Part shown: piece by piece, positions 8,970 through 16,185 of the stretch
Layout of the letters: each line of letters starts with the position of its first letter
Position numbering within the stretch: position 1 is the stretch's first letter
Source of the DNA: CAYHIN01 sp964356705
GTDB lineage: Bacteria; Patescibacteriota; Microgenomatia; CAZETR01; Amesbacteraceae
Assembly (NCBI GenBank): GCA_964356705.1
Contig: CAYHIN010000010.1
Coordinates: forward strand, 1 to 23,602
Length of the DNA stretch: 23,602 nt
Direction of reading: 5' to 3'
Program-made: the position numbers and the translations under genes
The notes under the pieces: model-generated
What the model was told of the DNA's origin: nothing
Seen by the model: the letters and a program-made list of their open reading frames with translations, nothing else
Database searches by the model: none

Positions 8970-9846
8970 AATAGATGTATCTGTCGTTATTTTGTCATAC
9001 AACACGGCTAATGTCACCTTAAAATGCCTGGAGCATTTGTACACCTCAAAGACGATCACTTTTGAGACTATTGTGGTAGACAACGACTCGAAAGATGACT
9101 CGGTACCCATGATCAAAAAGCACTTTCCGAAGGTAAAGTTAATTGAGTCGAAAGAAAATCTAGGCTTTGCTAAGGGCAACAATCTGGGAATGAGTCAGGC
9201 GAGAGGAAAATCGATACTACTTCTAAACAGCGATTGTTTTGTAAAGCCTGACACTCTGGCAACTCTCCCCGACCGTGATGTGGTGGGATGCAAGCTATTG
9301 AATGAAGATGGATCAGTACAGCCGTCCTGGGGATTTTTTCCTACACTACTTCGGGTCAAACTACAGATGCTGTTTATAGACAATCTGCCAGTCATTAGAA
9401 ATTTTGTGAAAGCTATCCATGTCAGGGATCTAAGCAGATATGAAAGTGAGCAAGAAGTGGATTGGGTCACGGGAGCATTTGTGATGCTTAAAAAAGAGGT
9501 GTTTGAGATGACGGAAGGATTTGACCCAAACTATTTTATGTACGGAGAAGAAATGGAATGGATGTATAGAATAAAAAAAGCTGGATACAAAGTGTGGTAC
9601 TCCCCTGCTGGAGTCGCAACGCATCTGAAAGGCGTCAGCACAAAGAGTACGGCCAAAATGCTGCTGTCTGAAATGAAAGGCCTACTCTATTGGTATCACA
9701 AACATAACTCCAAATTAGAACGAGTCTTTTTGAAACTATTGCTACTTATGGGGACAGTTATTCGTATTCCAGCCTGGGCAGTATGGCGCAGATGGGATCT
9801 AGTAAAGGCCTACTGGCAAGTCTTGCCCGAATTGTTAGAGTCTTAA
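8944..9846 (+). CDS. GT2 family glycosyltransferase (rhamnosyltransferase-like), only plus-strand gene
   Basis: The 300-residue product has a GT-A fold: DVSVVILSYNT (11-21), DNDSKDDS (46-53), ENLGFAKGNNLG (71-82), and NSDC (95-98) in place of a classical DXD. GCKLLNEDGSVQPSWG, DWVTGAFVMLKKEVF and FMYGEEMEWMYRIKKAGYKVWY are typical of the WbbL/RfbF-like GT2 group that adds rhamnose or similar sugars from dTDP/UDP donors in the cytoplasm. The ATG at 8944 is the only ATG before the first beta strand, so at least about 26 bases overlap the divergent gene on its left. The stop (TAA, 9844-9846) interlocks with the convergent stop of the GT2 gene on its right. No intergenic promoter space exists, and its promoter would have to lie inside the left neighbour. 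Donor specificity is unknown. Confidence 0.92.
   Translation: MTDKSSADIIDVSVVILSYNTANVTLKCLEHLYTSKTITFETIVVDNDSKDDSVPMIKKHFPKVKLIESKENLGFAKGNNLGMSQARGKSILLLNSDCFVKPDTLATLPDRDVVGCKLLNEDGSVQPSWGFFPTLLRVKLQMLFIDNLPVIRNFVKAIHVRDLSRYESEQEVDWVTGAFVMLKKEVFEMTEGFDPNYFMYGEEMEWMYRIKKAGYKVWYSPAGVATHLKGVSTKSTAKMLLSEMKGLLYWYHKHNSKLERVFLKLLLLMGTVIRIPAWAVWRRWDLVKAYWQVLPELLES
8989..9017 (-). promoter_or_regulatory. candidate sigma70-type promoter for the leftward half of the cluster, inside the inverted GT2 gene
   Basis: Minus-strand GTGACA (9012-9017, 5 of 6 to TTGACA), a 17-base spacer and CAAAAT (8989-8994, 4 of 6 to TATAAT) end 19 bases before the ATG at 8969. This would give a short leader. It lies wholly in codons 16-25 of the plus-strand gene. 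The position suits an operon restart after the inverted gene, but matches this weak can arise by chance. Confidence 0.3.
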
Positions 9847-10637
9847 CCGAAAGTCTTGTGTAGTTTTTGGCCGGTCCAGGAGATAATTGTCATGAGATAG
9901 TGTTTTACAGGGCCGTAATACCACAGACTACTATCCCATAGGTAGCCCTTCCAAAATGGTGTTTTTGTTGGATCGGCTTTGATAGATTTGCTCGATGATT
10001 CGCCGTGGCCATGCTCTACTGATATTTCAGGGTTAAAATAAATCTTCCCGCCTAGGCCTCTAATTCTTCGACAGTATTCTAAATCCTCAAAATACATAAA
10101 GACCTCTTCTGTTAGAAAACCTGTCTTGTCGAAAGTTGAACGAGGAAAGACTATGCACGATCCGGAAATGTTATTGACCAATGCCGGACTGGAGCTGTCA
10201 GGAGAATATTTGGCGGTTAGGCCTTTTTGACCTAGCCAAAACTCTTTGAAACTATTGATTATCGATCCTTCGGGAAACACGGACCCTTGCACCGAGCCAT
10301 CCTTACTTACTAACTTCGGACCCATCAGCCAAGCATCAGAAAACTTGGTAAAAAAATCTCGGGTTTTAATAAAAAAATCTTTGGGGATTTTTGTGTCGGG
10401 ATTTAATATGACTAAATATTCTCCTGTTGCACGCTTAAGTCCAATATTTACGGCTTTGGGGAAGCCGAGATTTTGAGTATTTTTGATCGTCGCTAGCTGA
10501 TCTGAGCCATCGGTAGAGGCATTGTCCACGACGATTATTTCTAGATTTGAATAGTGTGTGACCAGAACAGAGTCTAAACATCGTTTGAGAGAATCTAGTA
10601 CATTCCAGCTGACTATGATGACGCTAATTTTTTCCAT
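9843..10637 (-). CDS. GT2 family glycosyltransferase (rhamnosyltransferase-like)
   Basis: With the ATG at 10637 the product has 264 residues. The GT-A domain begins ISVIIVSWNV (4-13), followed by DNASTDGS (38-45), QNLGFPKAVNIGL and NPDT (79-82) at the DXD position. MGPKLVSKDGSVQGS, NNISGSCIVFPRSTF and FMYFEDLEYCRRIRGLGGKIYF follow. These are standard for cytoplasmic GT2 enzymes of the rhamnosyltransferase-like group. A frame extending 34 codons upstream exists but has no family sequence, so the ATG immediately before the first beta strand is used. It overlaps the preceding GT2 gene by 25 bases, and its stop interlocks with that of the convergent plus-strand gene (shared TTAA). Only a weak Shine-Dalgarno-like GGG precedes the start, so translation is probably coupled. 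Confidence 0.9.
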   Translation of the reverse strand: MEKISVIIVSWNVLDSLKRCLDSVLVTHYSNLEIIVVDNASTDGSDQLATIKNTQNLGFPKAVNIGLKRATGEYLVILNPDTKIPKDFFIKTRDFFTKFSDAWLMGPKLVSKDGSVQGSVFPEGSIINSFKEFWLGQKGLTAKYSPDSSSPALVNNISGSCIVFPRSTFDKTGFLTEEVFMYFEDLEYCRRIRGLGGKIYFNPEISVEHGHGESSSKSIKADPTKTPFWKGYLWDSSLWYYGPVKHYLMTIISWTGQKLHKTFG

Positions 10638-11413
10638 AGAGCCCACAGGGTAGGGACAATAAAGCCAGGATGTGCAGATATTCGTTTCACTAGGGTGATC
10701 AGGTGAGACGGGATTTGTCCTGGTGGCAAATTCTTCCACATGGCCAGTAAATAATTGCGGTCTTTGACACGACTGAGATATCTTGGCTCAAATGCCCTAT
10801 TGAAGGCGGTTTCTGTTTGGTGATCTACCTTGCACTTGGGATCCCAAATGATCTTGTAACCTGCCGCACGAGCCCGAAGACCCAGGGCAAGATCCTCGAA
10901 ATAACCTGGGGTAAAAATAGGATCAAACCCACCCAATAGGTCCCAATAGCTTTTTCTAAAAGCAGCGCTGCCTCCTGAGGCCCACAATGAGTCGTGAATC
11001 TTTTCATCCCGAGCACCATTTTTGAACTCCAGGAACCCGTCGTTCCAGGCACCATCGGCCCAGGATCTCTGCCTTTCCGCAAAAGTGACGGCAAAAATGT
11101 CCGGATCCTTAAAATGAGACAGGGCGTGCTTTAGTAAGTCGGGTGAGGGCAAAAGATCTTGGTTTAGAAGAATCACTACCTCGCCTGTTGCATGAGCGAA
11201 CCCGTCATTGACTGACTTTGGGAAACGTAAGTTTTTGGGATGAGTGATGACAACAATGTTTGGATACTCGGTTTTTAGAAACTGCCCTGTCCCGTCAGTG
11301 CTGGCGTCATCGACGATGATTATTTGGTCCGCCCCGAGCCTAGTTATGACAGGGAGATGTTTTTTTAGATACGAAAACCCGTTAAAAGCTGGGATCAATA
11401 TTGATGTTTTCAA
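10613..11413 (-). CDS. GT2 family glycosyltransferase with probable TTG start
   Basis: The 266-residue product has KTSILIPAFNG (2-12), DDASTDGT (35-42), NLRFPKSVNDGF (61-72) and NQDLLPSPD (84-92) at the metal-binding position. ASGGSAAFRKSYWDLLGGFD and GYFEDLALGLRARAAGYKIIW follow, all typical of GT2 transferases. No in-frame ATG lies between the upstream stop and the first beta strand. The most plausible start is TTG at 11411-11413, 15 bases after the preceding GT-C gene, with no clear Shine-Dalgarno sequence. A TTG four codons further in is an alternative. The gene overlaps the next GT2 gene by 25 bases. Expected role: cytoplasmic transfer of a nucleotide-activated sugar to a growing glycan. 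The sugar is unknown. Confidence 0.87.
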   Translation of the reverse strand: MKTSILIPAFNGFSYLKKHLPVITRLGADQIIIVDDASTDGTGQFLKTEYPNIVVITHPKNLRFPKSVNDGFAHATGEVVILLNQDLLPSPDLLKHALSHFKDPDIFAVTFAERQRSWADGAWNDGFLEFKNGARDEKIHDSLWASGGSAAFRKSYWDLLGGFDPIFTPGYFEDLALGLRARAAGYKIIWDPKCKVDHQTETAFNRAFEPRYLSRVKDRNYLLAMWKNLPPGQIPSHLITLVKRISAHPGFIVPTLWALWKKLASS

Positions 11414-11428
11414 TGTGAAAATAGTTTA

Positions 11429-12619
11429 TCACATGGATTTGTTGACCACCCGGTTACTTAAAAAAACTGCGATAGCACTGCCGGCGAATAATGCCCGGGC
11501 CAGAGACGCTAGATGATCTGCAGGATAAAATCGGTTGACGGCTGCAAACAAAGAAAAGTCGATGTTGAACAAGCCGAAAGTGAGTGAGGGCTCAAACAAA
11601 AAGATGAGTAGACAATAAGAGCCTAATATAGCCAAGATGGGCAATCTTTTGTGTTGATCTGTGGCCAGCCAGAGAACAAGACTCGGGGCTATCCATACAA
11701 ACCACTGCGGATGAAAATGAGTCAAAGAAAAAAATAGTAGACCGACTGCCCCAAACCATTCCCAAGTTGTGAGTTTTTTTGGAAAAAAGTGATTGAGCCA
11801 AAATAAAACAACTAGGCCCAAAAAGAACAAGGGGAGATACTGACTACCCGATACGAGGATTTTTGAGTAAGTTATTTTATCCGTCTGAGGGGCCAAGAGT
11901 GCGTACTGCCTATAGCCGGTCGAACCCAGATAAGGAGTCATGAGAAGAATGTAAGTGAGTATGCCGATAATTATATTTTTGGGTTTTGATCCGGGGAGAA
12001 ACGGAATGAGAAACAAGGGAAAAGGTTTGAAACTGGCAGCTAGACCCAACATGATGGCAGGTAAAAACGCTCGACTGGTGGAAGCAAAGTATATAGCCAG
12101 TAATATAAATAGAGCCAAAAAGATATCGAACTGGCCTATCATGTAGGACGCATAAATAGTAATAGGGTTGAATAACCAGAGCAGAGAAGCGGCAAACTGA
12201 TGCTTGCCCACAGTAAGACGGCGGACGATAAAAAAGCAGATGATGTCTGCAACTAGATATGGAAATTTGAGCAAGATCAAAAGCCGGGGCAAATCAGGAT
12301 GACCTATAACTTGGCCTATATCTGTAATTAGGGTGTTGAACAGAGCCTGAGGGTAAAGTGGATAAAGTACTAAGTTGGAGAGACCATGGACCAGATAGGC
12401 CAAGGGTGGGTAGATAAACAGATCGTCGCGGTAAAGCATGACCCAGGGATCGGCTCTGGGCTGCCGACTGAGATAATCGTATAAAGAGAGCGCTTGGCCT
12501 CTTTGGGCCACAAGAAAGCCTGCCAAATTGTGACCCCTAATATCGGGGTGAAGGGCGGTTCCCGACAGCACAACTCGGATGACAATGGCAATGATGATCC
12601 AGATGGTAAGGTTTTTCAT
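11429..12619 (-). CDS. GT-C membrane mannosyltransferase-like protein (GT87/Gpi18-like type)
   Basis: This is a 396-residue polytopic protein. The first loop contains LHPDIRGHN (23-31), with D26 the candidate catalytic Asp, and IYPPLAYLV at about 69-77. FNPITIYA, MIGQFDIFLALF, SFKPFPLFLIPF and HFHPQWFVW follow. These motifs recur in the same order in the protein at 2045-3241, so the two are paralogues about 9 kb apart. The ATG overlaps the stop of the upstream GT4 gene by 4 bases (ATGA). The expected reaction is transfer of a sugar from a polyprenyl-phosphate donor on the outer face of the membrane. Two related copies may act on different acceptor positions (inference). Confidence 0.86.
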   Translation of the reverse strand: MKNLTIWIIIAIVIRVVLSGTALHPDIRGHNLAGFLVAQRGQALSLYDYLSRQPRADPWVMLYRDDLFIYPPLAYLVHGLSNLVLYPLYPQALFNTLITDIGQVIGHPDLPRLLILLKFPYLVADIICFFIVRRLTVGKHQFAASLLWLFNPITIYASYMIGQFDIFLALFILLAIYFASTSRAFLPAIMLGLAASFKPFPLFLIPFLPGSKPKNIIIGILTYILLMTPYLGSTGYRQYALLAPQTDKITYSKILVSGSQYLPLFFLGLVVLFWLNHFFPKKLTTWEWFGAVGLLFFSLTHFHPQWFVWIAPSLVLWLATDQHKRLPILAILGSYCLLIFLFEPSLTFGLFNIDFSLFAAVNRFYPADHLASLARALFAGSAIAVFLSNRVVNKSM

Positions 12620-13638
12620 AGATACTGGGAAAAGTCTGAGTTGAACCGGGAAACCGAAAATATCTTACTCTTTTTGACGGCGGCCTGCGAGCAGGCTGTA
12701 AGTAGTTGGTTGTCGGTTGTCAGTAGGTGCGTGTAGTCCTGTAATTCAGATAATTTGGAGTATAGATAGCCATTTACTTCGTGATCCACTATCTCAGGAT
12801 GTCCGCCTAGATTGGGGACTACTGGGACACAGCCTGCAGCCATGGCTTCTACCAAACTCATGCCAAAATGTTCTTGCTTGGCCGGTGGAAGCTGCTCACT
12901 CTCTGAGAAGCCGGCTGCCGACCAAAAAATCTTTGCTGACTCAAAATGTTTTTTCAGGGTCGAAAAATCAGGGTCGAGAACTAACTCGATAGGAAAATCT
13001 TCGGCTGAATTTTTTAGATCCTCGATATATTTTTGAGTGGTGCCGACTTTTGTACCTCCTACTAGAACTAGCTGCCAACCTGGGAGAATCTTGGATATTT
13101 TTTTGAACTGGGAGATGAGGATATCTTGACCTTTGGATTGGGTGAGGTTTGAAAACCGACCCACGTAGAGAATGGTGTTTGACTTTTTTATCGATGGGTT
13201 AAAATCTTCTACAGACACTGGTGGGTAGACGACTTGAGAGTCGATGCCATATTCGGCGTCGACTATCTTTTTTGTAAAATTGGAGTTAGCTACAAATGTG
13301 TAGAATCTAGACTTGATCCAGTTTGTAAACGACCTGCCATTAACTCCTTGGAAAGGGACTTGGAGATGGATCAAGGTCTTTTTTGCAAGCGAGATGGGAA
13401 GACTGCCGTCGGAGACCCAGAAGACAAGTGAGTAACTGGAAGTTGTGGGTTGTGAGTTGTAAGTAACTTTACTGATATCGAGGTTGAAGCGTGAGAGTAT
13501 TTGAGGGGGTATGTCTTCTGGGGAATCGAGGTCCACTTGCCAACCACGGTCTAGAAGTAATTTTATAAATGAAGCTACGTACCGCTCCCCGCCTCCCAAT
13601 GAAGGCCAATAAGGATTATGTATTAGTGCCCGCTTCAT
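12616..13638 (-). CDS. GT4 family glycosyltransferase (Alg11-like GT-B)
   Basis: With the ATG at 13638 the product has 340 residues. The N-terminal half has PSLGGGERYVASF (12-24), the Gly-rich acceptor-side loop of GT4 enzymes, and VANSNFTKK (116-124). The C-terminal half has ILYVGRFSNLTQSKGQD (156-172) and the E-x7-E motif EHFGMSLVE (256-264), followed by AMAAGCVPVVPNLGGHPEIV, the usual nucleotide-sugar binding region. The pattern is nearest to Alg11-like mannosyltransferases, but specificity cannot be fixed. A 35-codon upstream extension is rejected: a good Shine-Dalgarno (GGGAG) precedes the chosen ATG. The start overlaps the upstream GT2 by 23 bases. Two heptanucleotide micro-arrays lie inside this gene, at codons 59-66 and near 306-315, and the reading frame stays open through both. 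Confidence 0.92.
   Translation of the reverse strand: MKRALIHNPYWPSLGGGERYVASFIKLLLDRGWQVDLDSPEDIPPQILSRFNLDISKVTYNSQPTTSSYSLVFWVSDGSLPISLAKKTLIHLQVPFQGVNGRSFTNWIKSRFYTFVANSNFTKKIVDAEYGIDSQVVYPPVSVEDFNPSIKKSNTILYVGRFSNLTQSKGQDILISQFKKISKILPGWQLVLVGGTKVGTTQKYIEDLKNSAEDFPIELVLDPDFSTLKKHFESAKIFWSAAGFSESEQLPPAKQEHFGMSLVEAMAAGCVPVVPNLGGHPEIVDHEVNGYLYSKLSELQDYTHLLTTDNQLLTACSQAAVKKSKIFSVSRFNSDFSQYL
12696..12723. repeat. degenerate heptanucleotide micro-array near the 3' end of the GT4 gene
   Basis: Four 7-base units in register on the plus strand: CTGTAAG, TAGTTGG, TTGTCGG, TTGTCAG. They encode TTDNQLLTA near residues 306-315, in the variable C-terminal tail of the GT4 protein. The units match the TTGTNNG pattern of the other arrays with a few mismatches. 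Confidence 0.55.
13443..13463. repeat. heptanucleotide micro-array (TTGTGGG, TTGTGAG, TTGTAAG) inside the GT4 gene
   Basis: Three contiguous 7-base units on the plus strand, each differing from the next by one base. They encode TYNSQPTT in the GT4 protein (about residues 59-66), in the N-terminal domain between a beta strand and SLVFWV. The 16-base core is identical to one in the adjacent GT2 gene. Confidence 0.7.
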
Positions 13639-14365
13639 TTTGGAGCTCCCATAGCCTGGCATAAATAATAAACATATTGAACACCTGAAACAGTCCATCG
13701 ATAACCCCGGGTGTACCATCTCTGCCGGCAGATAATCTAACAAATCTTAACCAGAACTCGGAAAACATAACTCGAATTAGCCTCCACCAGACGATCGGGG
13801 GGTGATTAGCCTTGAGTCTTAATCTAGCCTCGTAATCGGTGAATACGATTGTTTTTTCTAGCATGGATTTGAGATCGCGATGGGAGTAATGAGTAAGTGC
13901 GTTGTGGGTTGTGAGTAGTGGGGAATTAAAAATTGGTTGTTCGTGAAGATCTCCTTTGTATCCTTGAAAATAATCTTTATAAAACAATCGAATGACATGA
14001 TCACCGCCCCAGCCTCCGTAGTGCATCTGCCTTCCCAGATATATGTTTTTTCGAGGAATTTGGTAGACACCGGGGGCGAGAGTAGGAATCTCTGATACCA
14101 GCTCGGGTGTGGCCCGCTCGTCTGCATCTAGATAAAAAACCCAATCTCCCTTCGCTGCCTTCAGACCAACGTTTCGAAAGTTGGCATACCCAGAACCAGG
14201 CGAGGCCGAGATTATTTTGGCTTTGTATTTTTTGGCGATGGCGTTGGTACCGTCGGTATTTCCGGAATCGACAACTATAATCTCATCTGCTATTTTTTTG
14301 ATGGACTCGAGACAATCTGTGATCATCTCCTCCTCGTTTTTGGTGATGATGATGACACTAAGCAT
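13616..14365 (-). CDS. GT2 family glycosyltransferase, WaaE/KdtX-like group
   Basis: With the ATG at 14365 the product has 249 residues: LSVIIITKNEE (2-12), ADEIIVVDSGNTDGT (26-40), GYANFRNVGLKAAKGDW, and YLDADERATPEL (78-89) containing the DXD. HYGGWGGDHVIRLFYK follows. This short GT2 type, represented by WaaE (KdtX) of lipopolysaccharide core synthesis, is a common cytoplasmic glycosyltransferase. It is paralogous to the gene at 15253-16164. An upstream TTG at 14380 is possible, but the ATG gives an 8-base overlap (ATGCTTAG) with the preceding gene and has AAGGG 5 bases ahead. A heptanucleotide micro-array lies at codons 148-155. The gene overlaps the GT4 start by 23 bases. Confidence 0.9.
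   Translation of the reverse strand: MLSVIIITKNEEEMITDCLESIKKIADEIIVVDSGNTDGTNAIAKKYKAKIISASPGSGYANFRNVGLKAAKGDWVFYLDADERATPELVSEIPTLAPGVYQIPRKNIYLGRQMHYGGWGGDHVIRLFYKDYFQGYKGDLHEQPIFNSPLLTTHNALTHYSHRDLKSMLEKTIVFTDYEARLRLKANHPPIVWWRLIRVMFSEFWLRFVRLSAGRDGTPGVIDGLFQVFNMFIIYARLWELQNEAGTNT
13646..13650 (-). promoter_or_regulatory. Shine-Dalgarno site that decides the GT4 start
   Basis: GGGAG lies 7 bases before the ATG at 13636-13638, inside the end of the upstream GT2 gene. It supports this start over the longer open frame that begins at 13743. Confidence 0.65.
13902..13922. repeat. heptanucleotide micro-array (TTGTGGG, TTGTGAG, TAGTGGG) inside a GT2 gene
   Basis: Three contiguous 7-base units read on the plus strand, overlapping codons 148-155 of the GT2 gene on the minus strand. 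The 16 bases GTTGTGGGTTGTGAGT (13901-13916) recur exactly at 13442-13457 in the next gene. Confidence 0.7.
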
Positions 14366-15263
14366 ATGAGCCCTTACCAAAACGACCTAAGTAAAAATCT
14401 TTTATCCCCTGCTTTTGCCAAGGACGTCCGCCTGACAGCAAAGAGAGAGACTCTTTTACAAGCGCTAGCTTAGTGTGAATCGGGGCATGGCGCAACCCAA
14501 AGAGCATTCTGTTTCTGGCGATGTAATAGTCTTGAAGTGGCGATCCTACGCCTGTGGCTTGGGCGTTTTTGTGCCAAGCGACACTCTCTGGAACGTACAG
14601 CAATCTCCAGCCGATCTTTCTGGCACCTTGGCAAAAATCGTTTTCTTCGAAATATAGAAAATATTTTGCATCCAAGAGGCCGACGTCCCGAATGACCTGA
14701 CTTTTTATAAACATAGATGCGCCGGTGACGAAATCGGTTTCTTTTTGATCATCGTATTGTCCGGTATCTATCTGGTCGACTCCCCTATGGTTTGCTATAA
14801 GGTTTTTCCAATCCATGAGACCTCCGGCGTACCAAATGACTTTGCCTAAATCTTTTTTTGCGTAATCTTTTTTGTGAAACTCAAAGCCGGGAAAGAAATA
14901 GATCTTGGAGCCAAAGATCCCATACTGGGGATTTTTTGCAGACGCGTGAATAAGTGAAATCAGTGCGTCTGGGGCCAGCTTGATATCGGGGTTAATAATC
15001 CATATATAGTCGGATTGATTTTCAAGAGCGAGACGAATACCTACATTGTTGCCTTCCGCATAGCCTAGATTTTCCCGCGTTTCAATGAGAGTGGAGTCGG
15101 GAAACTTTTTTTTAATGAGATCCACCGACGCGTCTGTAGAACCATTGTCGACGACAATGACTTTTAACTGATGATCACCTGTTTGGAGGAGTGAAAGAGA
15201 AGTCAGACAGTCTTCTATATACTCCTGGCCGTTCCAGTTTAGGACGACGGCACTAATGAGCAT
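14358..15263 (-). CDS. GT2 family glycosyltransferase (rhamnosyltransferase-like)
   Basis: The 301-residue product has LISAVVLNWNGQEY (2-15), DNGSTDAS (39-46), ENLGYAEGNNVGI (64-76) and NPDI (91-94) at the metal-binding position. FGSKIYFFPGFEFHKKD, TDFVTGASMFIKSQV and FLYFEENDFCQGARKIGWRLLY follow. This is the WbbL/RfbF-like layout: a soluble or peripheral GT-A enzyme acting in the cytoplasm. The ATG overlaps the previous GT2 by 11 bases and the stop overlaps the next GT2 by 8, so three GT2 genes are tightly coupled (15253-16164, this gene, 13616-14365). The adjacent genes probably add successive residues to one oligosaccharide (inference). Sugar specificity is unknown. Confidence 0.92.
   Translation of the reverse strand: MLISAVVLNWNGQEYIEDCLTSLSLLQTGDHQLKVIVVDNGSTDASVDLIKKKFPDSTLIETRENLGYAEGNNVGIRLALENQSDYIWIINPDIKLAPDALISLIHASAKNPQYGIFGSKIYFFPGFEFHKKDYAKKDLGKVIWYAGGLMDWKNLIANHRGVDQIDTGQYDDQKETDFVTGASMFIKSQVIRDVGLLDAKYFLYFEENDFCQGARKIGWRLLYVPESVAWHKNAQATGVGSPLQDYYIARNRMLFGLRHAPIHTKLALVKESLSLLSGGRPWQKQGIKDFYLGRFGKGSYA
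14371..14375 (-). promoter_or_regulatory. Shine-Dalgarno site for the GT2 at 13616-14365
   Basis: AAGGG stands 5 bases before the ATG at 14363-14365, supporting that start over the in-frame TTG at 14378-14380. Confidence 0.5.
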
Positions 15264-16164
15264 GAACTGTAAACTTGCGAAGTAAACGGAAATAAACTCT
15301 TTTTAACCAGGAGCTGGAATTGATCTTTGCTTCAAGCCGCCACCAGTGGAATTCGTTTCTTTTTGATGCCATGCGATCCGAGACCTCACTGGGCTGAATA
15401 CTTTGGGGCAAGAAACTACCTGTTTCCCAGGCCTTTAGATACAAAACGAACTCGGAAAAGGCTTGGAGTCCAGATAGGGCAAGGCCGTGCAAGCCATCTT
15501 TGTATCCCCCTCTGGCAAAGTACTGGCGGATAAACTCGGAAAAAGGCTTGTCTATAAGATGGGTCCAAGAAAAATTGTAACCTTCTTTTTGGAGATGCAT
15601 GAGCTGGTGATCGGTATATCTATTTAGTCTGGCTACATACTGACTAACTGAAGTGTAGTGGTGATGAATAATTGCCGACTGTGAGTCGGGGTCTAGATCT
15701 GCCCCGGTGCCTTTGGTAAACGGCACACTGTGAATAGTGTCTTCCCAACTAACGTGGCCTTTTTTGAACAATCTGTATACATAGTCCGGCCACCAATGAG
15801 AGCTCTCTATCCATTTGCCAAAAATCATGTTTTGCCTGGGGATCCTATAAAAATCGGCTGAATCGACGCTTCCTAGTATTGAAGTAATTTTTTTTACTAA
15901 ACTTTCGGGGAGCTCTTCGTCGGCATCCAAGATCAAGATCCAATCGCCCTTAGCTTTGGAGATGGAAAAATTTCGGACTGGCTCGACTATACCTGTGTTT
16001 CTGTGAGTAAAGACTCTGCAATCTAGACTCTTTGCGACTTTGACTGTGTCGTCGGTACTTTCGGTATCCACGACCACGATTTCGTCTGCGATCTTTTTGA
16101 CAGAAGCCACAGCTCTGGGCAGGGCTTTTTGCTCATTCCATGTGGTGATGACGACTGAGAGCAT
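15253..16164 (-). CDS. GT2 family glycosyltransferase, WaaE/KdtX-like group
   Basis: The 303-residue product starts LSVVITTWNEQKAL (2-15), with ADEIVVVDTESTDDT (26-40), EPVRNFSISKAKGDW (61-75) and the DXD region LDADEELPESL (79-89). SSHWWPDYVYRLFKK and HHHYTSVSQYVARLNRYTDHQ follow, as in WaaE/KdtX-like transferases. It resembles the gene at 13616-14365 through the first 90 residues, which suggests duplication with a rhamnosyltransferase-like gene between the copies. The start has a clear Shine-Dalgarno (AAAAGG, 5 bases before the ATG) in a 21-base gap, one of only three gaps in the window. The gene may therefore be translated independently. Confidence 0.92.
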   Translation of the reverse strand: MLSVVITTWNEQKALPRAVASVKKIADEIVVVDTESTDDTVKVAKSLDCRVFTHRNTGIVEPVRNFSISKAKGDWILILDADEELPESLVKKITSILGSVDSADFYRIPRQNMIFGKWIESSHWWPDYVYRLFKKGHVSWEDTIHSVPFTKGTGADLDPDSQSAIIHHHYTSVSQYVARLNRYTDHQLMHLQKEGYNFSWTHLIDKPFSEFIRQYFARGGYKDGLHGLALSGLQAFSEFVLYLKAWETGSFLPQSIQPSEVSDRMASKRNEFHWWRLEAKINSSSWLKRVYFRLLRKFTVHAH

Positions 16165-16185
16165 GGCTACCTTTTATTTTAACAT

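Noticed and set aside
8970..9182. Upstream extension of the GtrB/DPM1-like gene by 71 codons
   Set aside because: The extension shows no family sequence and is fully antisense to the inverted GT2 gene. The GT-A domain starts right after the ATG at 8969.
9840..9860. Bidirectional terminator expected between the convergent GT2 genes
   Set aside because: No GC-rich stem followed by a T-run is seen. The stop codons interlock, leaving no spacer.
10638..10739. Upstream extension of the GT2 gene by 34 codons
   Set aside because: It has no similarity to GT2 N-termini and lies inside the preceding gene. The first beta strand follows the ATG at 10637 directly.
13616..13638. Long gene overlaps considered as frameshift errors splitting fused genes
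   Set aside because: Each product is full length for its family, with its own N-terminal strand and complete C-terminus, so overlaps are ordinary gene junctions.
13639..13743. Upstream extension of the GT4 gene by 35 codons
   Set aside because: It lies in the coding end of the upstream GT2 gene and has a cysteine-rich sequence unlike GT4 proteins. A Shine-Dalgarno site and family start point to 13638.
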